Source: Microcoleus sp036705565
GTDB lineage: Bacteria > Cyanobacteriota > Cyanobacteriia > Cyanobacteriales > Microcoleaceae
Assembly (NCBI GenBank): GCA_036705565.1
Contig: JAUBUY010000001.1
Direction: 5' to 3' (one strand)
DNA: 64,000 nt
This document shows positions 1 to 9,901 of the stretch, piece by piece. A program made the translations under genes and the position numbers. The notes below the pieces were generated by a model. The model made no database searches. It was not told the DNA's origin and saw nothing but the letters and a program-made list of their open reading frames with translations. Every line of letters begins with the position of its first letter. Within the stretch, counting starts at the first letter, position 1.

Positions 1-1325
1 CTGGCACTACAAGACATGAATGGATTCATCATAATCGTCATTGTACGATCGCGCTTATTTTCCAATGTCCGCGTCGCCATAATTCCGGGGATATTGCAGC
101 CGAAACCGACTATCATCGGCACAAAGGATTTACCGGGAAGTCCGACAAATCGCATCAATCTGTCCATCACGAAGGCAGCCCGCGCCATGTAGCCGGAGTC
201 TTCTAAAACAGACAAACACAAGAACATCATCCCAATTTGGGGGATAAATGTAGATGTGGTTTGAATGCCACCACCAGCACCTTTTGCGAGAAGTCCAATC
301 AACCATCCTGGTGCGCTGATACTTTCTAAAAGTTTAGCGAAACCATCTACAAAAATTGTCCCCAAGGCGATGTCAAAAAAGTCGATAAACACTGCACCAA
401 CGTTAATCGAAATGGTGAACATTAGGTACATTACCGCTAAGAATACGGGAATGCCTAAGAAACGGTTGAGAACAATTTGGTCAATTTTGTCAGAAACGTT
501 GGTTTTGACTTCTCTAGAACATTCGGTGACGCCTTGGGTTAGGTTGCGGATGAAGGTGTAACGGCTGTCGGCGATGATAATATCGAGGTCGTCATCGAGG
601 GTTTCATGGACTCGGCGGCGGTGCGGAACGACGATTTTTTCGAGTTCTGTACAGGCGAGTTCCGGGGCGACTTCATCCTGATATTCTAACAGCTTCAGGG
701 CTGTCCAGCGGGCATCTACGGTGCGATTTGGGCTGTGTTTTTCGATGTGCGGGATGAGTTGGACGATCGCATCTTCGATCGTAGCCGGATAAGCGACATA
801 GGCAGATGGTACGATCGGCTGAGACAGCGCCCGATTAATCGCATCACGCAACAGAGGCACTCCGTCATTCGAGGAAGCACTCATCGGCACTACCGTACAG
901 CCGAGGCGTTCTGCAAGTTTATTGACCTTGATTTTGAAATCCCGTTCTTTGGCAACATCCATCATATTCAGCGCCAAAATTGTCGGTACGCGCATCTCCA
1001 AAATTTGGGTAGTGAGATACAAATTGCGCTCTAAATTAGAAGCATCAACAATATTAATAATTAAGTCAGATTCCCCAGATAGCAAATAATCTCGCGCTAC
1101 CAATTCATCGAGTCCAGTATCTCCATCTTCCGCATCAAGAGAATAAACTCCCGGTAAGTCAACAATCGTAATTGCTAAACCATCGTGAGTGTATTTTCCC
1201 TCTTTGCGTTCGACAGTTACTCCCGGCCAATTACCTACTCGCTGCTTGGCACCAGTCAGGGCATTAAATAAGGTAGTTTTGCCACAGTTAGGATTGCCTA
1301 CCAATCCAATAATTTGCTTAGCCAT
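1..1325 (-). CDS. feoB: FeoB ferrous iron transporter (3' end outside window)
   Basis: Fe(II) uptake protein of the inner membrane. About 441 N-terminal residues are present; the rest lies beyond the left edge. The cytosolic G domain comes first, with the P-loop GNPNCGKTT at residues 10-18 and DLPG near residue 56. The membrane part follows, and the first Gate motif (GFGCNIPG then MATR) lies close to the edge. Full FeoB is usually 600-770 residues, so this is the N-terminal part. The ATG overlaps the feoA stop by one base (TAATG), so the two are translationally coupled. GTP hydrolysis and iron transport are family knowledge; the fragment shows no damage. Confidence 0.95.
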   Translation of the reverse strand, partial: MAKQIIGLVGNPNCGKTTLFNALTGAKQRVGNWPGVTVERKEGKYTHDGLAITIVDLPGVYSLDAEDGDTGLDELVARDYLLSGESDLIINIVDASNLERNLYLTTQILEMRVPTILALNMMDVAKERDFKIKVNKLAERLGCTVVPMSASSNDGVPLLRDAINRALSQPIVPSAYVAYPATIEDAIVQLIPHIEKHSPNRTVDARWTALKLLEYQDEVAPELACTELEKIVVPHRRRVHETLDDDLDIIIADSRYTFIRNLTQGVTECSREVKTNVSDKIDQIVLNRFLGIPVFLAVMYLMFTISINVGAVFIDFFDIALGTIFVDGFAKLLESISAPGWLIGLLAKGAGGGIQTTSTFIPQIGMMFLCLSVLEDSGYMARAAFVMDRLMRFVGLPGKSFVPMIVGFGCNIPGIMATRTLENKRDRTMTIMMNPFMSCSA

Positions 1326-1567
1326 TATTTAACCTCTTCTACAAATAGAGTTTTAGCTTCATCTTTGCGTAAACTGAGTTTGAAACCCCGCACGAGGATT
1401 TCGATGGGATCTCCCAAAGGTGCGTAGCGGGTGATAGTAAATTCAGTTCCCGGTGTCAGCCCCATTGCCAACAATTTGCCCTTATAGGCGCGGGCTGTTT
1501 TCTCATAGCCAATGACGCGGCAGATTGCGCCGACAGCTAAATCCCCTAGTTGTTTTTTCTCGTTCAT
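1325..1567 (-). CDS. feoA: FeoA family protein
   Basis: An 80-residue SH3-like FeoA protein, the usual cytosolic partner of FeoB in ferrous iron uptake. The protein contains GKLLAMGLTPG and then EILVRGFKLSLRKDEA, which is the typical FeoA layout of a turn, a strand and a basic end. It lies directly upstream of feoB and shares one base with its start, and 150 bp downstream of a second FeoA-like gene on the same strand. It is complete and of normal length. Confidence 0.92.
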   Translation of the reverse strand: MNEKKQLGDLAVGAICRVIGYEKTARAYKGKLLAMGLTPGTEFTITRYAPLGDPIEILVRGFKLSLRKDEAKTLFVEEVK

Positions 1568-1718
1568 CTGTTGTTTGAATGCAGTCTAAATTGGTAAAAA
1601 TTCAATGAAATTTCAGAATCTGCGAAAATCTCTCTCTTCTGGAGACTCTGCGCCCTCTGCGGTTAATAAAAAAAATCTTTTTCACCAATAAAATAGGATT
1701 GCTGTAGATGCAATTTTT

Positions 1719-2096
1719 CTATGGCAATTTTGAATTCCTACACATAATTTTCTGTGCCATCCCTGCCCCCAAACCGATGCGGTTGTCCCCAATTGCCACG
1801 ATGACGGAACCGCCAGATGTGCTGACGATTTGAACTTCTATAGTGGGGACTAATCCCATACCAATCAGACGGCGTACCGTGCCTTCTGAACCTTTGAGTT
1901 TGACAATCTGCAGTGTCTCGCCGATGCTTGCCATTGCTAGGGGAAATGATTTACCTTCACCCAAAGCAGGCTGAGTTTCTGTGCTGCTGTCTTCGCTTTG
2001 AGAGACTTCTGGTGTCTCGCCGTAAAAGGTGAAACCCCCGAAAGACTTGGGGTTTAACTCTTGATTCTGTTGGCTGTATGCTTGGTTTTGTTTCAT
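1719..2096 (-). CDS. FeoA-domain protein with an N-terminal extension
   Basis: A second FeoA-like protein of about 125 residues. The first 50 or so residues are polar, rich in Gln, Ser and Glu, and low in complexity. The last 75 form a FeoA core (IGETLQIVKLKG, then RRLIGMGLVPT, then GLGAGMAQKI). The ATG at 2096 is preferred; a GTG at 2108 would add four residues. It is probably the first gene of the feo operon. Two FeoA proteins before one FeoB is seen in several cyanobacteria, where they may form a heteromeric regulator; that role is inference. Confidence 0.82.
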   Translation of the reverse strand: MKQNQAYSQQNQELNPKSFGGFTFYGETPEVSQSEDSSTETQPALGEGKSFPLAMASIGETLQIVKLKGSEGTVRRLIGMGLVPTIEVQIVSTSGGSVIVAIGDNRIGLGAGMAQKIMCRNSKLP

Positions 2097-2108
2097 GGGT
2101 CTTCTCAC

Positions 2109-2586
2109 AGTCGATCGGTTTTAGCAGCAAGTTTTTTGGCGTTACTCCCAGGAAACAATTGAGATATATTCTCAATAAACTTTACACCGCAGTCCACGCA
2201 TCGCCAAACTTCGGTTGTCAGGCTACTTGTTTTCTGGGAAGATTTCGGATACAGTTGTTCCCCGCGATCGGAAATTTGATGCTTTTTTTGCGATCTAGAG
2301 TTGAAATCTCTCTTAGGTTAGATGCCAATTTGCGGTTAAATTGCGCGATGGTCAAACTTACTGCTCTTAAGCATCTTATCTGAAAAATTGTTTATTAGCA
2401 ACAATTCTCAAATATATTAACCAGAAACAGAATCAGCCATTGGTGGGACGCCGCGATACTAAATATCGATCGAATTTTAATGACTCGCCCCAACTCCTAA
2501 AATAGCGATCGAGCAAGCATATATACTTAAATGTTAGGGCGGACAGAGTGGCATCGCCCCTACCGATTCACAATTTATCAAGAATT
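2109..2586. other. intergenic region between feo operon and hydrolase gene
   Basis: No credible gene was found on either strand. It should hold the feo promoter (reading left) and the hydrolase promoter (reading right). A short GC-rich stretch near 2535-2565 (gggcgg...cgcccctacc) resembles the core of the ATATCATGTC-bounded repeats seen elsewhere in the window. No clear Fur box could be assigned by eye. Confidence 0.4.
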
Positions 2587-3495
2587 ATGCCAGCAAGTTT
2601 TCTGCCAAAGTCGATCGCACAACTCACAGAATCTACCTCAATTGCCTTAGCCCAAAGCATTCAACGGGAGGCAATTACAACTCCCCTATCTTCTGAACCA
2701 ATTGCCACAACCTACGTGCGCCAAGGCAGCGGCAACACACCGATTTTGCTACTTCACGGCTTCGACAGTTCCTTGTTTGAATTCCGCCGCCTGTTGCCGC
2801 TGCTGGCTGCCGAAAATGAAACTTGGGCGGTTGATTTGTTGGGTTTTGGCTTTACAGAAAGAGCAGCAGGTTTGGCATTCAGCGCGAGGGCAATTGAAAG
2901 TCACCTTTACTATTTTTGGAAAACGCTAATTTCGCAGCCTGTAATCTTAGTCGGTGCTTCAATGGGAGGTGCAGCAGCAATTGATTTTACTCTCAATTAT
3001 CCCGAAGCTGTAAAACAATTAGTGTTAATAGATAGCGCAGGTTTTGCCATCAGTTCTAATAAGGGGAAGTTTTTAATTCCTCCTTTAGGATATCTGGCAA
3101 CTTCATTTTTACGCAATCCCAAAATTCGCCAGCGAATTAGCGTCAATGCTTATTTCGATAAAAATTTGGCTTCTGTTGACGCTCAAACTTGTGCTGCTTT
3201 GCACTTGGAAATGCCCAACTGGAATCAAGCTTTAATTGCGTTTACCAAAAGCGGCGGTTACGGTGGTTTTGGGGAAAAATTATCGCAAATTCAGCAGCAG
3301 ACGCTGATTTTGTGGGGAAAACAAGACCGGATTTTGGGGACGGCGGATGCGGAAAAGTTTGCAAGGGCGATCGCAAATTCTCAACTAATTTGGATACCCG
3401 ACTGTGGGCACGTTCCCCACTTAGAAAAGCCACAGATTACCGCGCAGCATATTTTAGAATTCATCACCAAAAGCGGACTCACGCAAAAAAATTAA
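2587..3495 (+). CDS. alpha/beta hydrolase
   Basis: An alpha/beta-hydrolase-fold enzyme of about 302 residues. After a short amphipathic N-terminus come the oxyanion-loop strand ILLLHGFDSS, the nucleophile elbow GASMGG, the acid-bearing segment ILWGKQDRILG and the catalytic histidine in DCGHVPHLEKP. The Ser-Asp-His triad is therefore intact. The substrate cannot be read from the sequence. ATG 2587 (MPASFLPKS) is chosen; an upstream GTG at 2548 lies in GC-rich intergenic sequence and would add 13 poorly structured residues. It appears to be transcribed alone and is followed by a GGTGCGC/GCGCACC hairpin. Confidence 0.88.
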   Translation: MPASFLPKSIAQLTESTSIALAQSIQREAITTPLSSEPIATTYVRQGSGNTPILLLHGFDSSLFEFRRLLPLLAAENETWAVDLLGFGFTERAAGLAFSARAIESHLYYFWKTLISQPVILVGASMGGAAAIDFTLNYPEAVKQLVLIDSAGFAISSNKGKFLIPPLGYLATSFLRNPKIRQRISVNAYFDKNLASVDAQTCAALHLEMPNWNQALIAFTKSGGYGGFGEKLSQIQQQTLILWGKQDRILGTADAEKFARAIANSQLIWIPDCGHVPHLEKPQITAQHILEFITKSGLTQKN

Positions 3496-3501
3496 ACCTA
3501 G

Positions 3502-3519
3502 GGTGCGCTGCGGCGCACC
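3502..3519. repeat. GGTGCGC-TGCG-GCGCACC hairpin
   Basis: A perfect 7-bp stem with a 4-base loop just after the hydrolase stop. A near-identical hairpin with loop TTCG follows the Hsp70-family gene, and a related GGTGTGC/GCACACC hairpin follows the DUF21 gene promoter region. It lacks a T-run, so it is more likely a dispersed repeat or mRNA 3'-end stabiliser than a canonical terminator. Confidence 0.6.
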
Positions 3520-3576
3520 TTACATATATGGTTTCCCTGGAAAATTTGGTATAGTTTGAGGTCAAATAGACAGGTT

Positions 3577-4029
3577 TCAAACTTTCGGCAAATACTTTTG
3601 TACGATCGTCCATCCTGTGAGCAACACAGTCACAAATCCCCCAAACAAGGCCAAATTAGTGCCGATGTGGAGGGGACGTGCCCAAGGATGTTTAGGGCCA
3701 ATTTGCAGCCCGCTTCCAACAGAAACCAACACCAAAGCCACAACAGCTAACCCCGCCGGTAAATGAGCCGAGTGACCCAAATTGCCGTAGTATCCTAGGG
3801 TGCCGACTACACCAATTCCCAGCAGTAAAATTACCAAAGTCGCCATCCCCGCACCAGTGGCTAAATGAAAGGGACGCAGCCATTTTGGGCGCGGTTTTTT
3901 GGTACTCCTAGCGGCAAACATCCACGTTCCAGTAACGGCCAGCAACAGGTAAGCCAACAGGGAAACACCCATTGACCAAGCCGCTATTTTCCACAACCAC
4001 AAGAAAGAAGGCAGATTCATCGGTTGCAT
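3577..4029 (-). CDS. DUF4079 family membrane protein
   Basis: A 150-residue integral membrane protein with about four hydrophobic helices: residues 14-36, 57-80, 88-105 and 125-145. The conserved features of DUF4079 are seen: a His in HLATG, GNLGHSAHLPAG between helices, and RPLHIGTNLALF at the last helix. The histidines facing the membrane suggest haem or electron-transfer chemistry as in cytochrome b561-like proteins, but that is inference. The family is largely restricted to cyanobacteria and plastids. It ends convergently with the hydrolase gene. Confidence 0.85.
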   Translation of the reverse strand: MQPMNLPSFLWLWKIAAWSMGVSLLAYLLLAVTGTWMFAARSTKKPRPKWLRPFHLATGAGMATLVILLLGIGVVGTLGYYGNLGHSAHLPAGLAVVALVLVSVGSGLQIGPKHPWARPLHIGTNLALFGGFVTVLLTGWTIVQKYLPKV

Positions 4030-4221
4030 CCCTAATTAGGATTTTCCACAAAAGGTTTCTTTCCGATTTTACCTGGACTTGAAAGCAAAAATGAATTATT
4101 TTGAGATCGAGTGCGATGTGCGATCGGACTATCCACAGATTGCATCAGTCTTACCTTGAAGTCAAACCCACTTTCTCCGATACTCAGCTTAATTTACGCT
4201 CGATATTGGTGGAGCACCTTT

Positions 4222-5016
4222 TTAGGAGCCACCTTTCCATTCTAGCTGGCTGGTTTTGCTCTCCATGAAAGGCATTTTATAAAACCCTAATTTTTGTTCT
4301 AAGATTAACCGGAAAAAAGGCAGACCTTCAATCAAATATCTTTTCCACAACCTTCTCGGTTCACTTAACAGTCTGTACGCCCATTCTATGCCGACTTCGC
4401 TCATCCATTTTGGAGCTCTGGCTTTGCAACCAGCTTCAAAATCAATGGTTGCACCTACGGCTAAGAAAATTTTGACGTGTGTTAATTTGCTCCTGTATTT
4501 AACCAGCCACTTCTCTTGCTTTGGCGCTCCCACTCCGATAGCCAGAACTGTCGCTCCTGATTTATTGATCGCATCAATTATTGTTTCACATTCTTCCTCA
4601 TTTTTTTCAAATCCAAAAGAAGGAGAAAGTGCTTCAACCACTATTTGTCTACCAATTTTTTGGTTAATTTTTTCCTGGGCTTTCCTAGCAATACCTTCAG
4701 CCGCTCCTAGCAAAAATATTTTAATCTTCTCGTTATCTTTGTGATACATATAAAATGCCGGAAACAAATCCGAACCAGAAATCTTTTCTTTGAGAGGAGT
4801 ACCCAAAAACTTGGAGGCATACATCAATATTTGACTGTCGCAGACTCTGTAAGTAGATGTATTGTAAGCTTCATAGAAGTCGCGGTCATACTGCAACTTA
4901 ATCAAGTGGTCTACATTTGGTGTAAATACGACACCACCTTCGCCGTCGAGTTTTTCAAACAACTCTGTGATTGACAAGTTATCTATCGAGACATTCAATA
5001 AATTAACTGTTTTCAT
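4222..5016 (-). CDS. WecG/TagA/CpsF family glycosyltransferase
   Basis: A GT26 glycosyltransferase of 264 residues that adds a sugar (ManNAc-type in characterised relatives) to a lipid-linked intermediate in surface polysaccharide assembly. Family motifs appear in order: NVDHLIKL, VCDSQILMY, KISGSDLFP, GVGAPKQEKW, VGATIDFEAG and RAPKWMSEVGIEWAYRL. Length is normal and no residue seems lost. It is the most downstream gene of a minus-strand exopolysaccharide block that includes a polymerase-like membrane protein and a GT4 enzyme, though about 440 bp separates it from the former. Confidence 0.9.
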   Translation of the reverse strand: MKTVNLLNVSIDNLSITELFEKLDGEGGVVFTPNVDHLIKLQYDRDFYEAYNTSTYRVCDSQILMYASKFLGTPLKEKISGSDLFPAFYMYHKDNEKIKIFLLGAAEGIARKAQEKINQKIGRQIVVEALSPSFGFEKNEEECETIIDAINKSGATVLAIGVGAPKQEKWLVKYRSKLTHVKIFLAVGATIDFEAGCKARAPKWMSEVGIEWAYRLLSEPRRLWKRYLIEGLPFFRLILEQKLGFYKMPFMESKTSQLEWKGGS

Positions 5017-5457
5017 TTATTATGCCCTTCCCGGTTTATATTAAACTACAACTCAAACTATTATAGCCCACAATACAGTTGCGTGTTGTAACTAGGCGCT
5101 TCAGTGAACATAGTTTTCTCAGTATATCCTCCTATGCCCTACCTGTCTAGTCAGGATTTTTAAAGATTATGTAAAGAATCAGCTCGTTTTAGAAAAAGTG
5201 TATAAAGCCAATTTTTAAGTTTATAAGTCGCAAGACAGTTTCAAGTAAAAAGCCATCCAGTGCTAATACTTGTTGAAGCATTGCAAATGAATGTAAAAAA
5301 AAGAGTTTATGAGATTAAGAGTTTAACCTAGTGACAAATATCTGGCAACTTCCGAACGGGATTTCATCCAAAAGTGGTAGATTTTTGAGTTTTTGGTCTC
5401 TAGGGAAGGCAATATAGTCTCCAGCTTGAAGTGAAGTGGCGATCGTATTCCTGAAAA
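5017..5457. other. AT-rich intergenic region
   Basis: About 440 bp with no coding signal in any frame. It is AT-rich in the middle and probably carries the promoter of the WecG/TagA gene. No repeat or RNA structure was recognised. Confidence 0.4.
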
Positions 5458-6828
5458 TCATCCTGATTTTTGGTGAACCAGCGAATGTCTTCTTGGTGGC
5501 GAACTGGTTTTCTTGGCCTTAAGACTTTCTGGAGCTTTTAAGACGAGACCCGATATTCCTCCAGCAATCAGCGCAAAAATCGGGTTAGTCATAGCATTCA
5601 AAACACAGTCAAACACGTACATAGTTAAGGCTACTCCCAGGACGGCAGCGGGCGCTACTTTGGGATTTGACCAGGTTCTGGCGGGATACTTGAACAGGGT
5701 AAAGACGATAACAGGAAGTAACAAAGAAGAAAATAAACTAGCTAAACCGACTGCACCGTTGACGCCAAATGCAATAATCCATAAGCTGTCGGTGACCGAG
5801 ATATCTTTACCCGACTCGTCGTAAACGCGGTTTCCGCCGGAATCTCCCCAGCCAAAAAGAAATCTTTGCCGCGCTTTTTCCCCCAAAATCTCTTCCATGT
5901 CAAATCTAAACTTCAGAGAGGCGGAGCGTTCTTCGCCAAATATTGGAGTGATGAAGTCCATCACGTCTTTGCTCGAAAATTGACCCGATGCAGCGACGTA
6001 CAGATAAAACACTATATATCCAATTATGAATAGCAGGGGCAAAGGGGTGCGAAACCACTTGGCAGAGAATAATACGAGTAACCCCATTGCAAATAAACTG
6101 TAGGCGCCAGTAGAACGGCATAGGAAAAAAGCGATAGTTAATATAATTGCTAAAGTCTTGATGTTACGACCCTGAAACTTTTTGAGCGTCCCAGTTTGCC
6201 AAAGCCAAAGTGCGATTAAGGCGGCTGTCATCATCCATAGACCCACCATCAAACCGTGCTGCATAAATACTACCGGTCTCCACCCCCCCAGGCGCCTTGC
6301 TTGACCCCAGTCCTCAAAGGCATTGACGCCGTAAATCATTAGGTGCAGAATTGGGCCCCTAACCCCTTCAATTAAAGTAAAAGGAATGTAGGCCAACCCA
6401 CCTGCAAAAATCCCGATCGCCAATTGTCGCAGCCCGTCTAAACTACCTAGATACAAGCGTCCTAAAAAATAAGGCAGACCCCAAGTAACGATTTGGTTGA
6501 TAGTCGGAGAAATTGGACTGCCGCCATTACTAACTTGTGAAACAATTGGACACAAACAGTAAATTACCACTGGCACGTCCAGCCAACCGGGCTTAAAAGA
6601 TGTGAGGCGCGCAGGATCGTAGATAAGAGTCCCCAACAAAACGCCGTAGCAAGCAGCCGAGATTTTGGTATAGGATGGCAATGAGGGGATGGGATAAGAA
6701 GCTTGCGGCAAAAACAGCCACCCTACCACAAAACTTATAATTACTGCACGCTGAGCCGGAAACCTCACAAACAGGTAACAAACGACTGGAATAAAGCCGA
6801 ACAGAGCAAGTGGGATTAATGCAACCAT
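5458..6828 (-). CDS. O-antigen polymerase/ligase-like membrane protein
   Basis: A polytopic inner-membrane protein of 456 residues with roughly 10-12 hydrophobic helices. A large polar loop (about residues 295-345, containing RFDMEEILGEKARQRFLFGWG) precedes the last helices, as in Wzy/WaaL-type polymerases and ligases. It lies among glycosyltransferases in the same orientation, so a role in chain polymerisation or ligation of exopolysaccharide is likely. Wzy-like proteins have little sequence conservation, so the exact reaction is uncertain. The N-terminus begins directly with a hydrophobic segment, as expected. Confidence 0.75.
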   Translation of the reverse strand: MVALIPLALFGFIPVVCYLFVRFPAQRAVIISFVVGWLFLPQASYPIPSLPSYTKISAACYGVLLGTLIYDPARLTSFKPGWLDVPVVIYCLCPIVSQVSNGGSPISPTINQIVTWGLPYFLGRLYLGSLDGLRQLAIGIFAGGLAYIPFTLIEGVRGPILHLMIYGVNAFEDWGQARRLGGWRPVVFMQHGLMVGLWMMTAALIALWLWQTGTLKKFQGRNIKTLAIILTIAFFLCRSTGAYSLFAMGLLVLFSAKWFRTPLPLLFIIGYIVFYLYVAASGQFSSKDVMDFITPIFGEERSASLKFRFDMEEILGEKARQRFLFGWGDSGGNRVYDESGKDISVTDSLWIIAFGVNGAVGLASLFSSLLLPVIVFTLFKYPARTWSNPKVAPAAVLGVALTMYVFDCVLNAMTNPIFALIAGGISGLVLKAPESLKAKKTSSPPRRHSLVHQKSG

Positions 6829-7417
6829 AGGTATTTTTTGGCAGTAAAATTTTAGAAAGACAACTCAAATTGCCCGCTCAAAATTCTTGATTAAACGATC
6901 GCCCAACCCCAATCTTTTCAATCAACCTCAATTTTACGTGTTGTTGGTTAATTGTGCCTGACGTTCCAAAGCAGTGTACAGTGCCGCATCGAGGAGATTA
7001 GTTGCATCGTCCATAACAGCAAGTTCGCACTTACCAGCCTATTTTTGCCTTTTCTGCGGGGTGCGGATCTCTGCAGGAGGCGATCGTCACTTGATAGTCT
7101 AGCCGATCTTACTTTGTCGTCAGGGACAAGTCCCAATTACAAATGGGCAGATGTTTGATGACTAGACAAGTTTAGCCTGTAACGGAGCCAGCCTGAAAAC
7201 CTCCGTCGCCCTCTGGTTCAGATTTTGGCTGAGCAATTTATAACCAGTATTCCCACGTCAGTGCGGTCAGAACTCGTGTCGAGACTGCTGCGTAGAAAAC
7301 AGGACACGGGCGATTTTAGTTGTGGCAGAAGAAACCCACCAGAGGATATTGATTTTCTCCCCAGAATCCCGCACCTAAAACGCCCGTAGCGCCGAGTTTC
7401 AAATGGCGGCGCGGCAC
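6829..7417. other. intergenic region with possible gene scraps
   Basis: About 590 bp between the polymerase-like gene and the GT4 gene. No convincing gene was found. A 35-codon open minus-strand stretch at 6934-7038 has protein-like composition (it contains LLDAALYTALERQAQL) and could be the 3' scrap of a lost gene. The rest looks non-coding. Confidence 0.35.
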
Positions 7418-8569
7418 TTAGCATCGAACTGGAATTTTTTCCTTCGCAGAGTAGGGAGAAAAGGAATCTACGTTAACGTCGCGCTGTTTAGATTTGTCTA
7501 CAGCAACTTTCAATGCCGCTTCAAAATGATCCGTGGCATCTTCCCAAGTATAGTTGTTCACCTTGGCATAGGCGGCTTCAGACATGGCTTGCCACTTGGA
7601 ATTTGGCATCTGACAGATAGACTCTATGGCTTTTGCCATTTCTTCGGGATCTTCTGGTGTTACAAGTATGCCAGTACCGCCGCTCAAAATTTCAGGAGCA
7701 GCACCTGCTGGGGTACTGATGACGGGAGTGCGGCACGCCATCGCTTCGATAATTGGCAAGCCGAAGCCTTCTGAGCGGCTCGCCAGCAGCCAAGCATCGC
7801 ATTTGCTGTAATAGTCTTTGATTTTGTCTTGGTCGGGTTGAATTACATACTCGGCATTGGCCGGTAGGGGCAATTCCGAGGATGGGGCCCCTGTACCGAA
7901 GGCAACCAGACGCAGGTTGGGGATCTTTTCTGCCGCTAGGGAAAAAGCTTTGAGGGCGATGTCGGTTCCTTTCCAGTAGATTGTAGAGTACATTAGGCCA
8001 ACTGTAGGAACCGATTGTTTGTTGCGAGGACAGGCGTAAAATTGCTTGGTGTCCACGGTAGGAGGAGCTAAGGAAACTTCGCGATCGCCATATTTAGTCC
8101 GAGCTAGGTCAACTAACCACTCAGAGATCGTAATTTTGTGCATGGGCAGCATCCAGGTTGCTTCTACTCTTCCTTGAGGTAGATAGTCAAAAATTTCGTG
8201 GTGCTGGATAAAATAAGCTTTTGCTCCTTTGCTAGGAGAGAGTTTGGCTACCCACTCGGCGGTTTCCCACCAGGTGGCCACTACTACGTCAGCGTCAGGT
8301 ACATCTTTGTCTTCTACGGGGCGGTAGCGATCGGTAATTTTGTGTTCTACACCTAAGTTATCGAAAAATGAGGGTTCATTTTCAGGTGGGGAAATCCAAC
8401 CCCCTCCTCGCAGCAGCGACTTGACTTGCTGGCGCATACTCGGCTGGGGACTGGGTACAGAGATGACGAACACGGAGTGTCCTCGCTTTCTCAAAAGTTC
8501 TGCGAAAATAGATATTACTCGTATTCCACCAGTTAGAGACAGAGTAGGAAGAACAAAGGTGATTTTCAT
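7418..8569 (-). CDS. glycosyltransferase family 4 protein
   Basis: A GT-B fold retaining glycosyltransferase of 383 residues. The N-terminal acceptor domain has the glycine-rich loop PTLSLTGGIR (residues 8-17). The C-terminal donor domain has VGLMYSTIYWKGTD, then the nucleotide-sugar E-x7-E region EGFGLPIIEAMACRTPV near residues 265-281, followed by APEILSGG. It probably acts at the inner membrane in assembly of the same exopolysaccharide as its downstream neighbours. The C-terminal 25 residues are poorly conserved in type. Donor and acceptor sugars are unknown. Confidence 0.9.
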   Translation of the reverse strand: MKITFVLPTLSLTGGIRVISIFAELLRKRGHSVFVISVPSPQPSMRQQVKSLLRGGGWISPPENEPSFFDNLGVEHKITDRYRPVEDKDVPDADVVVATWWETAEWVAKLSPSKGAKAYFIQHHEIFDYLPQGRVEATWMLPMHKITISEWLVDLARTKYGDREVSLAPPTVDTKQFYACPRNKQSVPTVGLMYSTIYWKGTDIALKAFSLAAEKIPNLRLVAFGTGAPSSELPLPANAEYVIQPDQDKIKDYYSKCDAWLLASRSEGFGLPIIEAMACRTPVISTPAGAAPEILSGGTGILVTPEDPEEMAKAIESICQMPNSKWQAMSEAAYAKVNNYTWEDATDHFEAALKVAVDKSKQRDVNVDSFSPYSAKEKIPVRC

Positions 8570-9901
8570 TTTTAAGTCCCGCTGAAGACTTTTACTCGCT
8601 TTCGGCGCTGCTAGCAGCGCTGATGTTAGAGCCCAAAAGGAAAGAGGGGCGGGTGAATATTAATTACCGCTTTCCTGGTGTTTACATAGAATCGAACCGA
8701 TCGACTGTTCGCAACACCCCAATATCTATCTGCCACAACTTGAATGTCGTTGCATTGATCATAAGGATTGATGTTAGCCAGAAACAGTTCCCATCGGGAT
8801 AATTTGCAGATCGGCGAAAGTTCAGCCCGAAGATAGATACCTCATCAAATAGAAGCTTGTTTCGCGACAAACACCAAGCTCTGTAACAGCCTCTGTTCAA
8901 GATAACATCATTTGAGCCAACAGATAGGAATGTACGGTAAACCGAATAGCAGCAAACTTTTCATGTGAGGGATAAAGGTAGCATCTGCAACAATCTTCAG
9001 TAGATTGACATCGCCTTTGGCAAAATTTTATACTGGATTCAAGAGGGGACTTCTTACCTTGAGAATGTTGATCGATCCATGAAAATAACAGATATAAATA
9101 CCATCAGTGGCTGTAATTTTTTGGTAAATGTGCTGTAGGTATTGCTTGACACAATATCCTATTTGGTCAAGATTCAGAGATGGTGGTTTTCTCAGAAACC
9201 TGCAGGGGCGCGATCGCGCGAATCATCGTCGTGGAGCCGCGAATGAGGGGATAAAGCGGATTTTTAAAGCGATCCCCCTCGCCCTCAGTTTTCGTCTGTT
9301 CATAAAAAAACCTAGTTGATGCGTCCACTGTTTGAAAAAATAGGTTTCCCAATCGTGCTACAGAACATAGAGTTTCACCAATATAAATTTAATTAGCGGC
9401 ATGAGTTTTAAATTTGTTAATAAAAGGCGATCGCCTGAAAAAGTTCCCACAAGAGACTGCCAGTGGGGGGCAGAGTATATGTAGCGTTCCTGCCCAATTC
9501 CAGTCTAAGTAATTACCGTAACAAAAATTCAGCAGCAAATTATCAAATGACCCTATCAAGATCCAAGGAATACTCAAGGTGGATTGGTCAATATCGTGCA
9601 AACTTTGACTCCTAAGTAGTAGCAGCAGCTTCGTGGAATGTATCAAACGATTTCGCCTACAAAAAATTTGATGTTATGAAATCATAATTTTTCCTAAGTT
9701 GGCAATTCCCGATGACAATCGGTGTGATCTTGGGGGCCGGGCCGCCGATGCTTGTAGCGATATGTTGGCCTGTTTTTATGCAGCTAAAATTATGCGATCG
9801 CCAGCAAAACCAAACCTAGAATTAAAAGCAGATGCCTGAACGGAAAGCATCTTCCGGTGGGAAGATATGAACTTCGATTATTGCACAGCATCAATCAATA
9901 G
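8570..9901. other. gene-poor, probably decayed region
   Basis: About 1.3 kb without an intact gene. A perfect 16-bp palindrome (GCGCTGCTAGCAGCGC, 8605-8620) lies just upstream of the GT4 gene. A 71-codon open minus-strand stretch (8626-8841) has protein-like composition but no start and no recognised family. The region ends in a histidine-kinase fragment. It is best read as a graveyard beside the exopolysaccharide cluster. Confidence 0.5.

Noticed and set aside
6934..7038. 35-codon minus-strand stretch containing LLDAALYTALERQAQL
   Set aside because: Too short and bounded by stops; it may be the end of a lost gene but cannot be supported.
8626..8841. 71-codon minus-strand open stretch with protein-like composition upstream of the GT4 gene
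   Set aside because: It has no start codon context, no recognisable family and a stop before it in the same frame. It is probably a decayed scrap, so it is not listed as a gene.
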